64,000 nt of DNA from Actinomycetospora sp. TBRC 11914 (GCF_012933465.1 NZ_JABBND010000017.1:62001-126000); one strand, 5' to 3'; shown: positions 8,287 to 16,454, counted from the first letter of the stretch. Made by a program: numbers and translations. Notes: generated from the sequence alone by a model not told the origin.

Positions 8287-9893
8287 CGGCCGGTCTCCGA
8301 TGCTTCGGCGCGAGGGGAGGATTCGGCTGCTCTATCCGACCGAGGGTTCCCCTCGCGCGGGGACGGCACGGCGGAGTCGGCCAACGGCGTGTACTCGCCC
8401 GCGACGAGGACCCGCCGCAACGTCTTCCCGACCGCCGACCGGGGCACCTCGGACAGCGCCACCACCCGCTTCGGCCGGTGCAGCGAGGGCAGCGCCGACC
8501 GTCCCCAGCGGTCCGCCGCCGCCACCGCCGCGTCGGCACCCACCCCGGGCGCCGGCACCACGAACGCCGTCACCGCCTGGCCCCAGCGCTCGTCGGGCAG
8601 GCCGGCGACGACGACGTCGGCGAGCTCCGGGCAGCGCACCAGCGCCGCCTCGATCTCGTCGGGGTAGACGTTCTCGCCGCCCGAGTTGATCATGTCGTCG
8701 ACGCGGCCGGCCACCCACAGGTCGCCGTCGTCGTCGGTCACCGCGAGGTCGCCGGTGAAGTACCAGCCGTCGCGGACGGCCTTCGCGGTCGCGTCGGGCC
8801 GGCGCCAGTACCCGGCGAACGCCTCGGGGCTCGCCATCGACACCGCGACCTGGCCCTGCTCGCCCGGCCCGACGAGCGCGTCGGGGGAGGCACCGGGCGT
8901 CGGGTCGACCAGCCGCAGCCGGCCGAATACCCCGGCCCGTCCCGCGCAGCCGGGCTTCGCGGCGACGTCCGGGCCGATCGAGAACGTGTAGACCTCGGTG
9001 GAGCCGAAGTGGTTGACGAACGACTCCGGCGCCAGCGCCTCCACCAGCCGCTCGGCCAGCGCCGGGGCCATGGCCGCCCCCGCGTAGGCGAGCCGGCGAA
9101 CCGAGCGGAACCGCGACAGCGTCGGGTCCTCCCGCAGCAGCGACCAGAACATCGTCGGGACGAGGTAGAGCGAGGTGACGCCGTCCGTAGCGACCAGCTC
9201 GGCCGCCTCGGCCGCGTCGAACCGGGCCTGGGGCACCCAGGTGCCGGCCGCGAGGACCGTCGCGAGCAGCGTCCGCAGGCCCATCGTGTGGAAGAGCGGC
9301 ATGACGCCGAGGGTCACCTCGCCGGGCCGCCCGCCGGTCTGGAGGAGGTGCGCGACGGCGGCCGCGTGCTCCGCGGCGTGCGTGCGCGGCACGCCCTTCG
9401 GGCGCCCCGTGGTGCCCGAGGTGTAGAGCATGACGCTGACGTCGTCGGGGCGCGGCGCACCGCCGGGTGGCGCGTCGGGCGCCGCCGCCGCCAGCCGCTC
9501 GAGGTCGTCGAGGTGGCGGTGGGTGTGCGGGCGCACCCGCTCGTCGGCCGTCGCGGCGGCGACCCGCTCGGCGGTCAGGTCGTCGGAGACGACGACGGTG
9601 GGCGCGGCGTCGGCGAGGCAGTGGACCAGCTCGCCGTGGCCCAGCCGGGTCGAGAGCGGCACCGCCACCGCGGCGAGGCGCTGGACGGCCAGGTGCAGCG
9701 ACGCCGCCGGCTCCCCGCCGGTGAGGACGAGCGCGACCCGGTCGGCGCGGCGCACCCCGAGATCGGCGAGGGCGTGCGCGAGGCGGGCGGTGCGGGCGTC
9801 CCACTGCGCCCACGTCATCGGGGCGGGGCCGCCGACGGCGCGCCGGTGGGGGTAGCGCTCGACCGTCCAGCTCCACGCCGTCGCCAGGTCCAC
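8283..9893 (-). CDS. AMP-dependent acyl-CoA ligase (benzoate/4-chlorobenzoate-CoA ligase type)
   Basis: About 536 residues from the GTG at 9893, which has GGAGG (complement of 9901-9905) 7 nt upstream; an in-frame ATG at 9968 is less likely. ANL motifs are present: P-loop YTSGTTGRPKGVP, YFTGD, and GRVDDMINSGGENVYPDEIE with the hinge. SAVGKTLRR carries the catalytic Lys. It activates a carboxylic acid, probably aromatic, to its CoA thioester. It is the first gene of the five-gene operon running down to 2981. The C-terminal ~25 residues are encoded by repeat C1. A PadR gene is divergent upstream. Confidence 0.88.
   Translation of the reverse strand: MDLATAWSWTVERYPHRRAVGGPAPMTWAQWDARTARLAHALADLGVRRADRVALVLTGGEPAASLHLAVQRLAAVAVPLSTRLGHGELVHCLADAAPTVVVSDDLTAERVAAATADERVRPHTHRHLDDLERLAAAAPDAPPGGAPRPDDVSVMLYTSGTTGRPKGVPRTHAAEHAAAVAHLLQTGGRPGEVTLGVMPLFHTMGLRTLLATVLAAGTWVPQARFDAAEAAELVATDGVTSLYLVPTMFWSLLREDPTLSRFRSVRRLAYAGAAMAPALAERLVEALAPESFVNHFGSTEVYTFSIGPDVAAKPGCAGRAGVFGRLRLVDPTPGASPDALVGPGEQGQVAVSMASPEAFAGYWRRPDATAKAVRDGWYFTGDLAVTDDDGDLWVAGRVDDMINSGGENVYPDEIEAALVRCPELADVVVAGLPDERWGQAVTAFVVPAPGVGADAAVAAADRWGRSALPSLHRPKRVVALSEVPRSAVGKTLRRVLVAGEYTPLADSAVPSPREGNPRSDRAAESSPRAEASETGR
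8309..8358. repeat. Repeat family C, copy 1 (inside 3' end of ligase gene)
   Basis: A 50-bp element bounded by the inverted repeat GCGCGAGGGGA/TCCCCTCGCGC, with a conserved non-palindromic interior (ACCCTCG, then CGGATAGAGC, then CCGAATCCTC on the minus strand). Copy 2 is at 31281-31330 in the other orientation, with about 90% identity by eye. Here it is read through as the ligase C-terminal tail. Confidence 0.75.
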
Positions 9894-9923
9894 CGGGCCG
9901 CCTCCACGATCATGCTCCGCTGC

Positions 9924-9946
9924 ATACCGTCCGGATCGGACTGTAT
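9924..9946. promoter_or_regulatory. Near-perfect inverted repeat, candidate PadR operator
   Basis: ATACCGTCCG and CGGACTGTAT flank a GAT centre (9 of 10 positions pair). It lies between the divergent CoA-ligase operon and the padR-type gene. PadR proteins bind ATAC/GTAT-containing dyads, so autoregulation plus operon repression is a reasonable inference. Confidence 0.55.
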
Positions 9947-9988
9947 GGACCGTAGGGTTCGAAGGCAAGGGTCGGTAGGGTCCGGGAG

Positions 9989-10513
9989 GTGGCCGAGCGG
10001 TTGTCCCCGACCTCCTACGTCGTCCTCGGGACGATCGCGCTGCGGGGACCCTCGACGTCGTACGACCTCAAGCGGGCCGTCGGCCGGTCGATCGGCTACT
10101 TCTGGCACTTCCCCCACGCGCAGCTCTACTCCGAGCCGCAGCGGCTGGTCGACCTCGGCCTGCTCGACGCCGAGACCGAGGAGGGCGGCCGGCGACGCCG
10201 CACGTTCCGCCTCACCGATGCGGGGCGGGACGAGCTCAAGGCGTGGCTCGCCGAGCCGACGCCCGAGCACTTCCAGATGCGCGACATCGCCGAGCTCAAG
10301 CTGTTCTTCAACGAGGTCGGCGACCCCGGCGACGTCGAGCGGCTGGCCCGCGAGCAGGTGGCGGCGCACCGCGAGCGCATCGCGGTGTACGAGGACATGC
10401 AGGAGCGCTACTCCTCGCTCGACGCCGTCGCCAAGCGAATGATCACGCTGCGGCTCGGCCTGGAGATGGAGCACGCGGCGCTGCGGTTCTGGTCCTCGCT
10501 GCTGGAGGACTGA
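9989..10513 (+). CDS. PadR-family transcriptional regulator
   Basis: A 174-residue protein: N-terminal winged helix (about 5-80: YVVLGTIALRGPSTSYDLKRA, then LYSEPQRLVDLGLL and RRRTFRLTDAGRDEL) and a C-terminal helical dimerisation region with EMEHAALRFW. PadR members repress phenolic-acid or aromatic detoxification genes. The divergent ligase-hydroxylase operon and the dyad at 9924-9946 make that the likely target. The GTG at 9989 directly abuts GGGAGG; TTG at 10001 would have better spacing, so the start is uncertain by four codons. Confidence 0.88.
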   Translation: MAERLSPTSYVVLGTIALRGPSTSYDLKRAVGRSIGYFWHFPHAQLYSEPQRLVDLGLLDAETEEGGRRRRTFRLTDAGRDELKAWLAEPTPEHFQMRDIAELKLFFNEVGDPGDVERLAREQVAAHRERIAVYEDMQERYSSLDAVAKRMITLRLGLEMEHAALRFWSSLLED

Positions 10514-10514
10514 G

Positions 10515-11150
10515 TCACCGTCCGGCGCACGCCCGGGCCTGCGCCGTCAGCCAGGCCGTGAAGGCCGCCGCCGACCAGCCGCGGTCGAGCACCAGGCGCC
10601 GGTAGAGCGTGCCGTCGTTCAGGGCCCAGAACGCGTCGGCCGCCCGCTCGGCCGTCACGCCGGGCGCGAGGCCGCCGATCGCCGCGAGGTGGGCGGTGAA
10701 CGCCCGCGCCCCCTCGAGGCGCTCCGTGGCGGCCTTGGTGAGCAGGGCCGCCGCGTCCGCGTCGACGTCCGCGGCCGCCTCGAGGACGCGCCCGATCGGC
10801 GCCGCCCGCTCCTCGACCTCCACGGCCATCTCGGCCCAGAGCCGCACCGACTCGTCCGGGTCGGTGCTCGCGCGGATCGCGAGGACCGCCGGGCGGTCGG
10901 CCATCGGCACCGGCTCGTCGTCGCCGACCAGCGAGAAGTCCCACGCCAGCGACAGCAGGGCCGCCTTGCCGCCCACGGCGTTGACGACCGTCCGGCGGCT
11001 CACCCCCGCGGCCGCGGCCACGGCGTCGAGCGTGGTGTCCGCGTAGCCGCGCGCGACGAACAGCCCGGTGGCCGCCTCCACGACCGCCCGCCGTGTCGCC
11101 CGGGCCTGCCGGGTCCGCAGCTCGGACCGGTAGGGGCGCCGCTCGCTCAC
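10515..11150 (-). CDS. TetR-family transcriptional regulator
   Basis: About 211 residues from the GTG at 11150, preceded by GGGAGG. The N-terminal HTH reads RRAVVEAATGLFVARGYADT then LDAVAAAAGVSRRTVVNAVGGKAALL. The ligand domain is unremarkable, ending RRLVLDRGWSAAAFTAWL. It is divergent from the flavin monooxygenase at 11246, the standard arrangement for a local repressor. Its stop is one base after the padR-type stop, so the two genes converge with no space for a terminator. Confidence 0.88.
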   Translation of the reverse strand: MSERRPYRSELRTRQARATRRAVVEAATGLFVARGYADTTLDAVAAAAGVSRRTVVNAVGGKAALLSLAWDFSLVGDDEPVPMADRPAVLAIRASTDPDESVRLWAEMAVEVEERAAPIGRVLEAAADVDADAAALLTKAATERLEGARAFTAHLAAIGGLAPGVTAERAADAFWALNDGTLYRRLVLDRGWSAAAFTAWLTAQARACAGR

Positions 11151-11204
11151 CGTGTCCTCCCGGTGTCGGGACGAAGTGTGTCTTGACGGCGGCCGCAAAT
11201 CGAC

Positions 11205-11219
11205 TGCACTCTCGGTGCA
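11205..11219. promoter_or_regulatory. Short dyad between tetR-type and monooxygenase genes
   Basis: TGCAC-TCTCG-GTGCA, five-base arms, 27 bp before the monooxygenase ATG. Its position suits a TetR operator, but the arms are short and no second site is clear. Confidence 0.3.
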
Positions 11220-11245
11220 ACGAACATAGCGGTCAGGAGGACGGG

Positions 11246-12574
11246 ATGCACGTCGCGATCATCGGAGCCGGCCCGACGGGGCTCTTCCTCGGCGCCGCGC
11301 TCGCCCGGCGTGGTCACCGGGTCACGGCGGTCGACCGGGACGCCGGCCCGGATCCCGACGGCGGGTGGGCGCGGCGCGGGGTGATGCAGTTCCACCACGC
11401 CCACGGGTTCCGCCCACAGGTCGGCGAGGCCCTCCGCGCCGAGCTCCCGGAGGCCCACGGCAGGTGGGTCGCCGCCGGCGCCGAGCCGATCACGTTCACG
11501 CTCGACGACGGCCGGACGCTCCCCGGCGGCATGCGTTCGCGGCGGGAGACCTTCGAGCGCGCGCTGCGCGCCGCCGTCGTCGGGACCCCGGGCCTGGACC
11601 TGCGCCGCGGCCACGTCGACGGGGTGGTGCTCGACGGGTCGCGCGCCCGCGGGCTGCGCGTCGACGGCGTGGAGCTGCGGGCGGACCTCGTCATCGACGC
11701 ATCGGGACGGTCGGGCCGCGCGACCCGCGACCTGCGGGCCGCCCCGGCGCTGAGCGGCCACGCGGGTGTCGCCTACGTCGACCGGCAGTACCGGCTGCTC
11801 CCGGGCGCCGACCCGGGCCCGATGACGAACCCGCTGGCCTGGCAGGCCGAGTTCGACGGCTACCAGGTGATCGTCTTCCGGCACGAGCAGGGGATCTTCT
11901 CGGTGCTGATCGTGCGGCCGACGGCGGACCCCCGCCTCGCCCTGCTGCGGCACGGGCCCGCCTTCGAGGCGGCCTGCCGGGCGATCCCCGGCCTCGACAC
12001 CTGGACCGACCCGGAGCGCGCCGAGCCGATCACCCCGGTGCTCGTCGGCGGCGCGCTCGTCAACCACTACCGCGGCCAGGCGGCGCCCGACGGCAGCGTC
12101 CGACCGAACTTCGTCGCCGTCGGCGACGCGGTGGCCACGACGACGCCGATGTTCGGCCGCGGCATCACGACCTCACTGCTGCAGGCCCGCGAGCTGCTCC
12201 GGCGCCTCGACGACGGGGCCGACCCGGCCGACGTCGCCGTCGGCTTCGACGCGTGGTGCGAGACGGCCATGCGGCCGTGGGTGGCCGACCACGTCCGCAT
12301 GGACGCGGCCATGCTCGACCGGTGGGCGGGCCACGACATCGACCTCGACCAGCGGCTGCCCTCGGACCTGGTGATGGCGGCGGCGGCCGTCGAGCCCGCG
12401 ATCCGGCCGGCGCTCCCGCCCTACCTCGCGATGCTCGCCGGACCGGAGTGCCTCGACGCGGTGGAGCCGCTCGCCGCCGCGGTCTACCGCGGTGGGTGGC
12501 GGCCGCCGCGCGACGAGGGCCCGAGCCGCGACGAGCTCGTCGCCGTCCTGCGGGGCGCGCCGGTGCCGGCCTGA
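11246..12574 (+). CDS. FAD-dependent monooxygenase/oxidoreductase
   Basis: A 442-residue protein. It begins with the dinucleotide-binding motif VAIIGAGPTGLFLGAALARRGH. DLVIDASGRSGR is the mid-domain motif, and [22 protein letters not shown] is the GD FAD-ribityl motif in the degenerate form seen in halogenase- and tryptophan-2-monooxygenase-like groups. CAGGAGG at 11234-11240 fixes the ATG. The substrate is unknown; control by the divergent TetR gene is inferred. Confidence 0.82.
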   Translation: MHVAIIGAGPTGLFLGAALARRGHRVTAVDRDAGPDPDGGWARRGVMQFHHAHGFRPQVGEALRAELPEAHGRWVAAGAEPITFTLDDGRTLPGGMRSRRETFERALRAAVVGTPGLDLRRGHVDGVVLDGSRARGLRVDGVELRADLVIDASGRSGRATRDLRAAPALSGHAGVAYVDRQYRLLPGADPGPMTNPLAWQAEFDGYQVIVFRHEQGIFSVLIVRPTADPRLALLRHGPAFEAACRAIPGLDTWTDPERAEPITPVLVGGALVNHYRGQAAPDGSVRPNFVAVGDAVATTTPMFGRGITTSLLQARELLRRLDDGADPADVAVGFDAWCETAMRPWVADHVRMDAAMLDRWAGHDIDLDQRLPSDLVMAAAAVEPAIRPALPPYLAMLAGPECLDAVEPLAAAVYRGGWRPPRDEGPSRDELVAVLRGAPVPA

Positions 12575-12575
12575 C

Positions 12576-12833
12576 CTACTGGCGGTAGTTCTCGACCGTG
12601 GCCGCGTCGCGCTCGTGGGCCTCGGCCTCGTCCTCGCCGGCGTCGCGGCGGCCCTGGCGCTGGCGCTTGAGGTCGTAGAGCCGGTCGCGCTCGATCTCGA
12701 GGGTGCGCAGCCGGGCCAGGTCCTCCTCGCTCAGCCCGCCGTGCGCGCCGTTGCGGATCTCGTGCTCCTCCGCGGCGTTGGCGTCGATGCGCTCGGCGAT
12801 CTCGGCTTCGGTGCGGGGCTCGTCGTCGGTCAC
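12576..12833 (-). CDS. DUF2630 family small protein
   Basis: An 85-residue, strongly charged helical protein from the GTG at 12833. EIAERIDANAAEEHEIRN, RLRTLEIERDRLYDLKRQRQ and the ATVENYRQ end match the DUF2630 family of short actinobacterial proteins of unknown function. Its stop is one base after that of the convergent monooxygenase gene. Confidence 0.8.
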   Translation of the reverse strand: MTDDEPRTEAEIAERIDANAAEEHEIRNGAHGGLSEEDLARLRTLEIERDRLYDLKRQRQGRRDAGEDEAEAHERDAATVENYRQ

Positions 12834-12846
12834 GGCGTCCACCCTA

Positions 12847-12918
12847 GGTGCGCTCCGCGCTCGTGAGCACTTTCTGGTGCTATGGCCCCAGAAAGTGCTC
12901 ACGAGGCCGGAGGCCACC
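12847..12918. repeat. Palindrome family A, copy 1
   Basis: A 72-bp GGTG...CACC-bounded inverted repeat, inner arms CGTGAGCACTTTCTGG/CCAGAAAGTGCTCACG. This is the only copy placed between divergent genes. Its right flank (GCCGGAGGCCACC) directly abuts the ATG at 12919 and provides the Shine-Dalgarno GGAGG for the nitrilase-fold gene. Confidence 0.88.
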
Positions 12919-13986
12919 ATGGTCGAGCCGTACAACGCCGTCGGACTGATCCCGACCTTCTGGGGCATCCGGGAGCGCGCCGACATCGCACACAACCTCG
13001 AGCACCTGGAGTCGCTGACCACCGCCGCGTTCTGGCTGTCGAACCTCGACATCCCGGTGAAGCTGCTGGTCATCCCCGAGGGCGCACTGCAGGGGTTCAA
13101 CGACGAGATCCTCGACGTCGACCACGTCGAGTTCGCCCACCACTGCGCGATCGACGTGCCCGGCCCGGAGACCGAGCGGCTCGGGCGCCTCGCCCGCCAG
13201 TGGGGCGTGTACGTCATGGCGCAGGCGAAGGTGCGACACCCCGAGTGGCCGGACCTGTTCTTCAACGCCGGCTTCGTGATCTCGCCGGACGAGGAGCTCC
13301 TCCTGGTCCACTACAAGCTCAACGCGCTGCTGCCGGTGGAGCGGTCGGTGTCCCCGCACGACGTCTTCGACTGGTGGGTCGAGCGCTACGGCCGCACGCT
13401 CGACGCGTTCTGGCCGGTCGCCGACACCCCGATCGGCCGGCTCGGTGTGATGATGGCGATGGAGGGCAGCTACCCGGAGAACGGGCGGGGCCTCGCGCTC
13501 AACGGTGCCGAGGTCGTCTACCGCGCCTCGCTGCCGGTGCCGTTCACCGAGAACGACGTCTTCGAGATCTCCAACCGGGCCCGCGCGCTCGAGAACAACT
13601 TCTACGTCGTCGCCCCGAACATCGGCGGCTACCACCTCTACCCCGACAGCCCGCACGCGATCGACGCCGGCGGCGGGCGCTCGATGATCGTGAACCACCG
13701 CGGGCAGCTGGTCGGCACGCAGTTCGACACCAACGGCTCGACGTTCGTCAGCGGCGTCGTCGACATCGAGGCGCTGCGCCACCACCGGGCGACCGCGCAG
13801 ATCAGCAACTGGGCCAAGGACATCCGGACCGAGCTCGCCCAGATCGTCTACGAGCGCCCGATCTACCCGAAGAACCTCTACCTCGACCGCAAGCCGCCGC
13901 ACCACGACGAGTACCGCAGCGAGATCCTCGAGAAGCAGATCGAGCTCATGCACGACCGCGACGTGTGGCGTCGTCCCGGGTCCTGA
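12919..13986 (+). CDS. Carbon-nitrogen hydrolase (nitrilase) fold protein lacking the catalytic Cys
   Basis: A 355-residue protein. The nitrilase triad is Glu-Lys-Cys. Glu54 (VIPEGAL) and Lys133 (HYKLN) are present, but the nucleophile position in LGVMMAMEGSYPENGR is Ala180 where amidases and nitrilases have Cys (usually CYEG..PE). The rest of the fold is intact, including ENNFYVVAPNIGGY. It may be non-catalytic, use another residue, or act as a regulatory subunit. The SD comes from palindrome A1 and fixes the ATG at 12919. A hairpin at 14031-14055 follows. Confidence 0.82.
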   Translation: MVEPYNAVGLIPTFWGIRERADIAHNLEHLESLTTAAFWLSNLDIPVKLLVIPEGALQGFNDEILDVDHVEFAHHCAIDVPGPETERLGRLARQWGVYVMAQAKVRHPEWPDLFFNAGFVISPDEELLLVHYKLNALLPVERSVSPHDVFDWWVERYGRTLDAFWPVADTPIGRLGVMMAMEGSYPENGRGLALNGAEVVYRASLPVPFTENDVFEISNRARALENNFYVVAPNIGGYHLYPDSPHAIDAGGGRSMIVNHRGQLVGTQFDTNGSTFVSGVVDIEALRHHRATAQISNWAKDIRTELAQIVYERPIYPKNLYLDRKPPHHDEYRSEILEKQIELMHDRDVWRRPGS

Positions 13987-14030
13987 GCGCGACGGCCAGC
14001 GCAGCGGCCGTCGGCGGACGGAGTCATTCC

Positions 14031-14055
14031 GGCGGCGATCGGCCCAATCGCCGCC
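14031..14055. terminator. Hairpin after the nitrilase-fold gene
   Basis: GGCGGCGAT/ATCGCCGCC arms with a 7-nt loop, 45 nt after the stop and 42 nt before the CsbD start. There is no U-tract. It could also lie in the CsbD leader. Confidence 0.4.
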
Positions 14056-14096
14056 GAAACAGGACTCCTGCTGCTCGACCGGGGAATTCCGTGTGC

Positions 14097-14246
14097 ATGA
14101 GCGTCGACGACACCGCCAAGAACCGGTCCCGCCAGGTCAAGGGCAAGGCCAAGGAAGTGACCGGGAAGGCCACGGGCAACAAGAAGCTCGAGCGCAGCGG
14201 TCAGAAGGACATGGTGGCCGGCGAGGTCAAGGAACGCCTGAACTAG
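14097..14246 (+). CDS. CsbD-like stress protein
   Basis: 49 residues, highly charged: KNRSRQVKGKAKEVTGKATG then KDMVAGEVKERLN is the CsbD repeat pattern. These proteins accumulate under general stress; the molecular role is unknown. An in-frame GTG at 14091 is an alternative start. The TAG stop overlaps the first base of palindrome A2. Confidence 0.82.
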   Translation: MSVDDTAKNRSRQVKGKAKEVTGKATGNKKLERSGQKDMVAGEVKERLN

Positions 14247-14318
14247 GTGGCCTCCGGCCCCGTGAGCAGAAAATGTCGCTATAGCGGCACTTTCTGCTCA
14301 CGGGCGCGTCAGCGCACC
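14246..14318. repeat. Palindrome family A, copy 2
   Basis: A 73-bp GGTG...CACC element with inner arms CGTGAGCAGAAA-TGTCGCTA and the imperfect reverse. It exactly fills the space between convergent genes: the CsbD TAG and the PPOX TAG overlap its two ends. Confidence 0.88.
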
Positions 14319-14743
14319 TATATGCGCTCGCCGTACACCCGCTCCACGGCCATCGTCATGAGCACCCGCCGGTCGGCGACCATCGCCGCCCGGTACTCCT
14401 CCCAGTCCGGGTGCTCGCCGGCCGCGGCCCGGTAGTAGGTGACCAGCGCCTCGACCTCGGGGCCGTGGGGGTCGCTGCCCGGTCCGGTGAGCGTGACCGA
14501 CCCCTCGGCGACGGCCCACTGGCGGCCGTCGGACGAGGTGACCTCGAGTGCGGCCCGGGGGTCGCGGCGCAGGTTCGCGGTCTTCGCGCGGCCCTCGGTC
14601 ATCGAGACCTGCAGCGTGCCCGCGTCGGCGTCGTAGAAGGGCGTGACGGGGGAGAGCTGCGGCAGCCCGCTGGACTTGATGGTCGCCAGCACACCCAGAC
14701 GGCTCGTCGCGAGCAGGGCGTCGTGGTCGGCGCGTGAGGTCAT
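14318..14743 (-). CDS. PPOX-class (pyridoxamine 5'-phosphate oxidase-like) flavin/F420-dependent protein
   Basis: A 141-residue split-barrel protein. LATSRLGVLATIKSSGLPQLSPVTPFYD is the typical PPOX start, and MTEGRAKTANLRRDPRAALEV is the cofactor phosphate-binding stretch. The C-terminus (RVLMTMAVERVYGERI) is common in actinobacterial F420- or FMN-binding members. The substrate is unknown. Its stop abuts palindrome A2. Confidence 0.85.
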   Translation of the reverse strand: MTSRADHDALLATSRLGVLATIKSSGLPQLSPVTPFYDADAGTLQVSMTEGRAKTANLRRDPRAALEVTSSDGRQWAVAEGSVTLTGPGSDPHGPEVEALVTYYRAAAGEHPDWEEYRAAMVADRRVLMTMAVERVYGERI

Positions 14744-14838
14744 GCCGCGATCCTCCTCCGCGTCGGACCTCGACGCCCGGATCCGCGGGCCACCGTGGCT
14801 GCGGACGTGACACCGGGCCGGACGGGGTAGTCGCCGGG

Positions 14839-15639
14839 GTGCGCCTGGCGACCTGGAACGTCCTGCACGGCCGGTCGCACGAGGACGGACTCGTCGACGT
14901 CGACCGGTTCGCCGCCGCGGTCGCCACGCTCGACGTCGACGTGCTCGCGCTGCAGGAGGTCGACCGCGGCCAGCCCCGCTCCCACGGGGCCGACCTCACC
15001 GCGCTCGCCGCGCAGGCCCTCGGCGCCGGTCACCACCGGTTCGTCCCGACGATGGCCGGCGAGCCCGGCCGGTGGACGCCCGCCGCACCGCCCGTCGGCG
15101 CCGACTCCGGCTGGGTGGACGCCGGCACGGCCCCCGCCGTCCCGGACGGCCCGACCTTCGGCGTCGCCCTGCTCTCGCGCCACCCCGTGACCGCCTGGCG
15201 GATCCTCCGGCTGGCGCCCGCGCGGGTCGCGCTGCCGCTGCTGCTGGGCCGCCCGCCCCGCCCGGTGCTGGTGCCCGACGAGCCGCGGGTGGCGCTCGCG
15301 GCCCGGGTCGCCGCGCCCGGGGGGCCGGTCACGGTCGTCAGCACCCACCTGTCGTTCGCGCCGGGCTGGAACCTCGTCCAGCTGCGGCGGGTCGTCGCGG
15401 CGCTCTCGGACGGCGCCGAGGGCGACCGCCTCGTCCTGCTGGGCGACCTCAACGCCGGTGGGTGGCCGGTCCGGATGGCGAGCGGGCTCGCGTCGCTGGC
15501 GGCCGAGTCGACGTTCCCGTCGTGGTCGCCGGTGCTGCAGCTCGACCACGCCCTCGGGCGGGGCGTCACCGCGACCGGCTCGACGGTGCACCGGCTGCCG
15601 GTGTCCGACCACTGCGCGCTCGCCGTCGGGGTGCGCTGA
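14839..15639 (+). CDS. Endonuclease/exonuclease/phosphatase (EEP) family protein
   Basis: 266 residues from the GTG at 14839, where homology begins (RLATWNVLHG). EEP motifs follow: LALQEVD (metal-binding Glu), STHLSFAPGWN, LLGDLNAG (Asp/Asn) and PVSDHCAL (catalytic Asp-His). Family members hydrolyse phosphodiesters in DNA, inositol phosphates or sphingomyelin. No signal peptide is seen, so it is probably cytoplasmic. Confidence 0.85.
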   Translation: MRLATWNVLHGRSHEDGLVDVDRFAAAVATLDVDVLALQEVDRGQPRSHGADLTALAAQALGAGHHRFVPTMAGEPGRWTPAAPPVGADSGWVDAGTAPAVPDGPTFGVALLSRHPVTAWRILRLAPARVALPLLLGRPPRPVLVPDEPRVALAARVAAPGGPVTVVSTHLSFAPGWNLVQLRRVVAALSDGAEGDRLVLLGDLNAGGWPVRMASGLASLAAESTFPSWSPVLQLDHALGRGVTATGSTVHRLPVSDHCALAVGVR

Positions 15640-15684
15640 CCTCCGCCACGAGCGGGCGCCGCCAGATCGGCGCGCTGATCGCCA

Positions 15685-15756
15685 GGTGCGCTCCGCGCCT
15701 GTGAGCACTAACTGTCGGTATAGCGACAGTTAGTGCTCACGAGGCCGGAGGCCACC
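15685..15756. repeat. Palindrome family A, copy 3
   Basis: A 72-bp GGTG...CACC element, inner arms GTGAGCACTAACTGTCG/CGACAGTTAGTGCTCAC around GTATAG. It sits at a convergent gene end. The minus-strand TGA of the TetR gene (15737-15739) lies in its right arm, and its flank encodes RWPPAS at that protein's C-terminus. Confidence 0.88.
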
Positions 15757-16435
15757 TGGCGGTGATCCCGGCGAGGAACAGGTCGACCCCGGCGAGGAAC
15801 TGCTCGCGGTCGTCGTGCCCCCGCATCTGGTCGCCGACGACCCGGGTGAACGGGTAGTCCTCCGGGTCGAGTGCCTCCCACACGCGGGCCACGTCGTCGA
15901 GGTAGGTGTCGCGGTCGGCGTCGGGCCCGAGCACCTGGGCGTTGGCGGCGTTCTGCGCGGCGGCGCCCAGGATGTACTGCACGAGCACCGAGGTCACGGT
16001 GAACCACTCGGCCCGGGGCACCCCCATCGCGCGGACCTGCCGCCCGGTGCTCTCGAGGAGCCGGGGCGTCGTCGTCACCTGCCACGCGCTGGCCGACAGC
16101 TGCACGCCGACCCACGGGTGGGCGTCGATCGCGTCGAACAGGGCGAGCGCAACGGCCCGGATGCGCTCCTGCGGTGACGGGTCCGGCGCCGTCCGTGGGG
16201 GAGTGGCGGCCAGGGCGGCGGCGACGACGGCGTCGGTGGCTGCGCCGAGCAGCTCGCCCTTGTTCGCCACGTGCCAGTAGATGGCGCCAGGGCCGGTCGC
16301 GAGGTGCTCGGACAGCGCGCGGAACGTCAGTCCGCCCTCGCCCGCCGTGTCGAGCACGGCGATCGCGGCGTCGACGATGCGCTCGCGGGAGAGCGCCTCC
16401 GTGCGCCGGGCCGACCGGCGCGCCTGCGGTGACAC
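15737..16435 (-). CDS. TetR-family regulator (TetR C-terminal-domain type)
   Basis: A 232-residue protein with HTH RERIVDAAIAVLDTAGEGGL then LTFRALSEHLATGPGAIYWHVANKGELL, the form seen in true TetR-type repressors. The GTG at 16435 has GGAG upstream. It is divergent from a TetX-like monooxygenase, and two TGGAAC...GTTCCA-type operators lie between them. Drug- or substrate-induced control of the monooxygenase is inferred. The stop codon and last residues come from palindrome A3. Confidence 0.9.
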   Translation of the reverse strand: MSPQARRSARRTEALSRERIVDAAIAVLDTAGEGGLTFRALSEHLATGPGAIYWHVANKGELLGAATDAVVAAALAATPPRTAPDPSPQERIRAVALALFDAIDAHPWVGVQLSASAWQVTTTPRLLESTGRQVRAMGVPRAEWFTVTSVLVQYILGAAAQNAANAQVLGPDADRDTYLDDVARVWEALDPEDYPFTRVVGDQMRGHDDREQFLAGVDLFLAGITARWPPAS

Positions 16436-16454
16436 GGCTCCATCTTGACACGTC

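Noticed and set aside
5821-8667. 948-codon plus-strand frame opposite the CoxL-type gene
   Set aside because: Arg/Gly/Asp/Val-rich antisense composition with no domain, while the minus strand carries all molybdenum-hydroxylase motifs.
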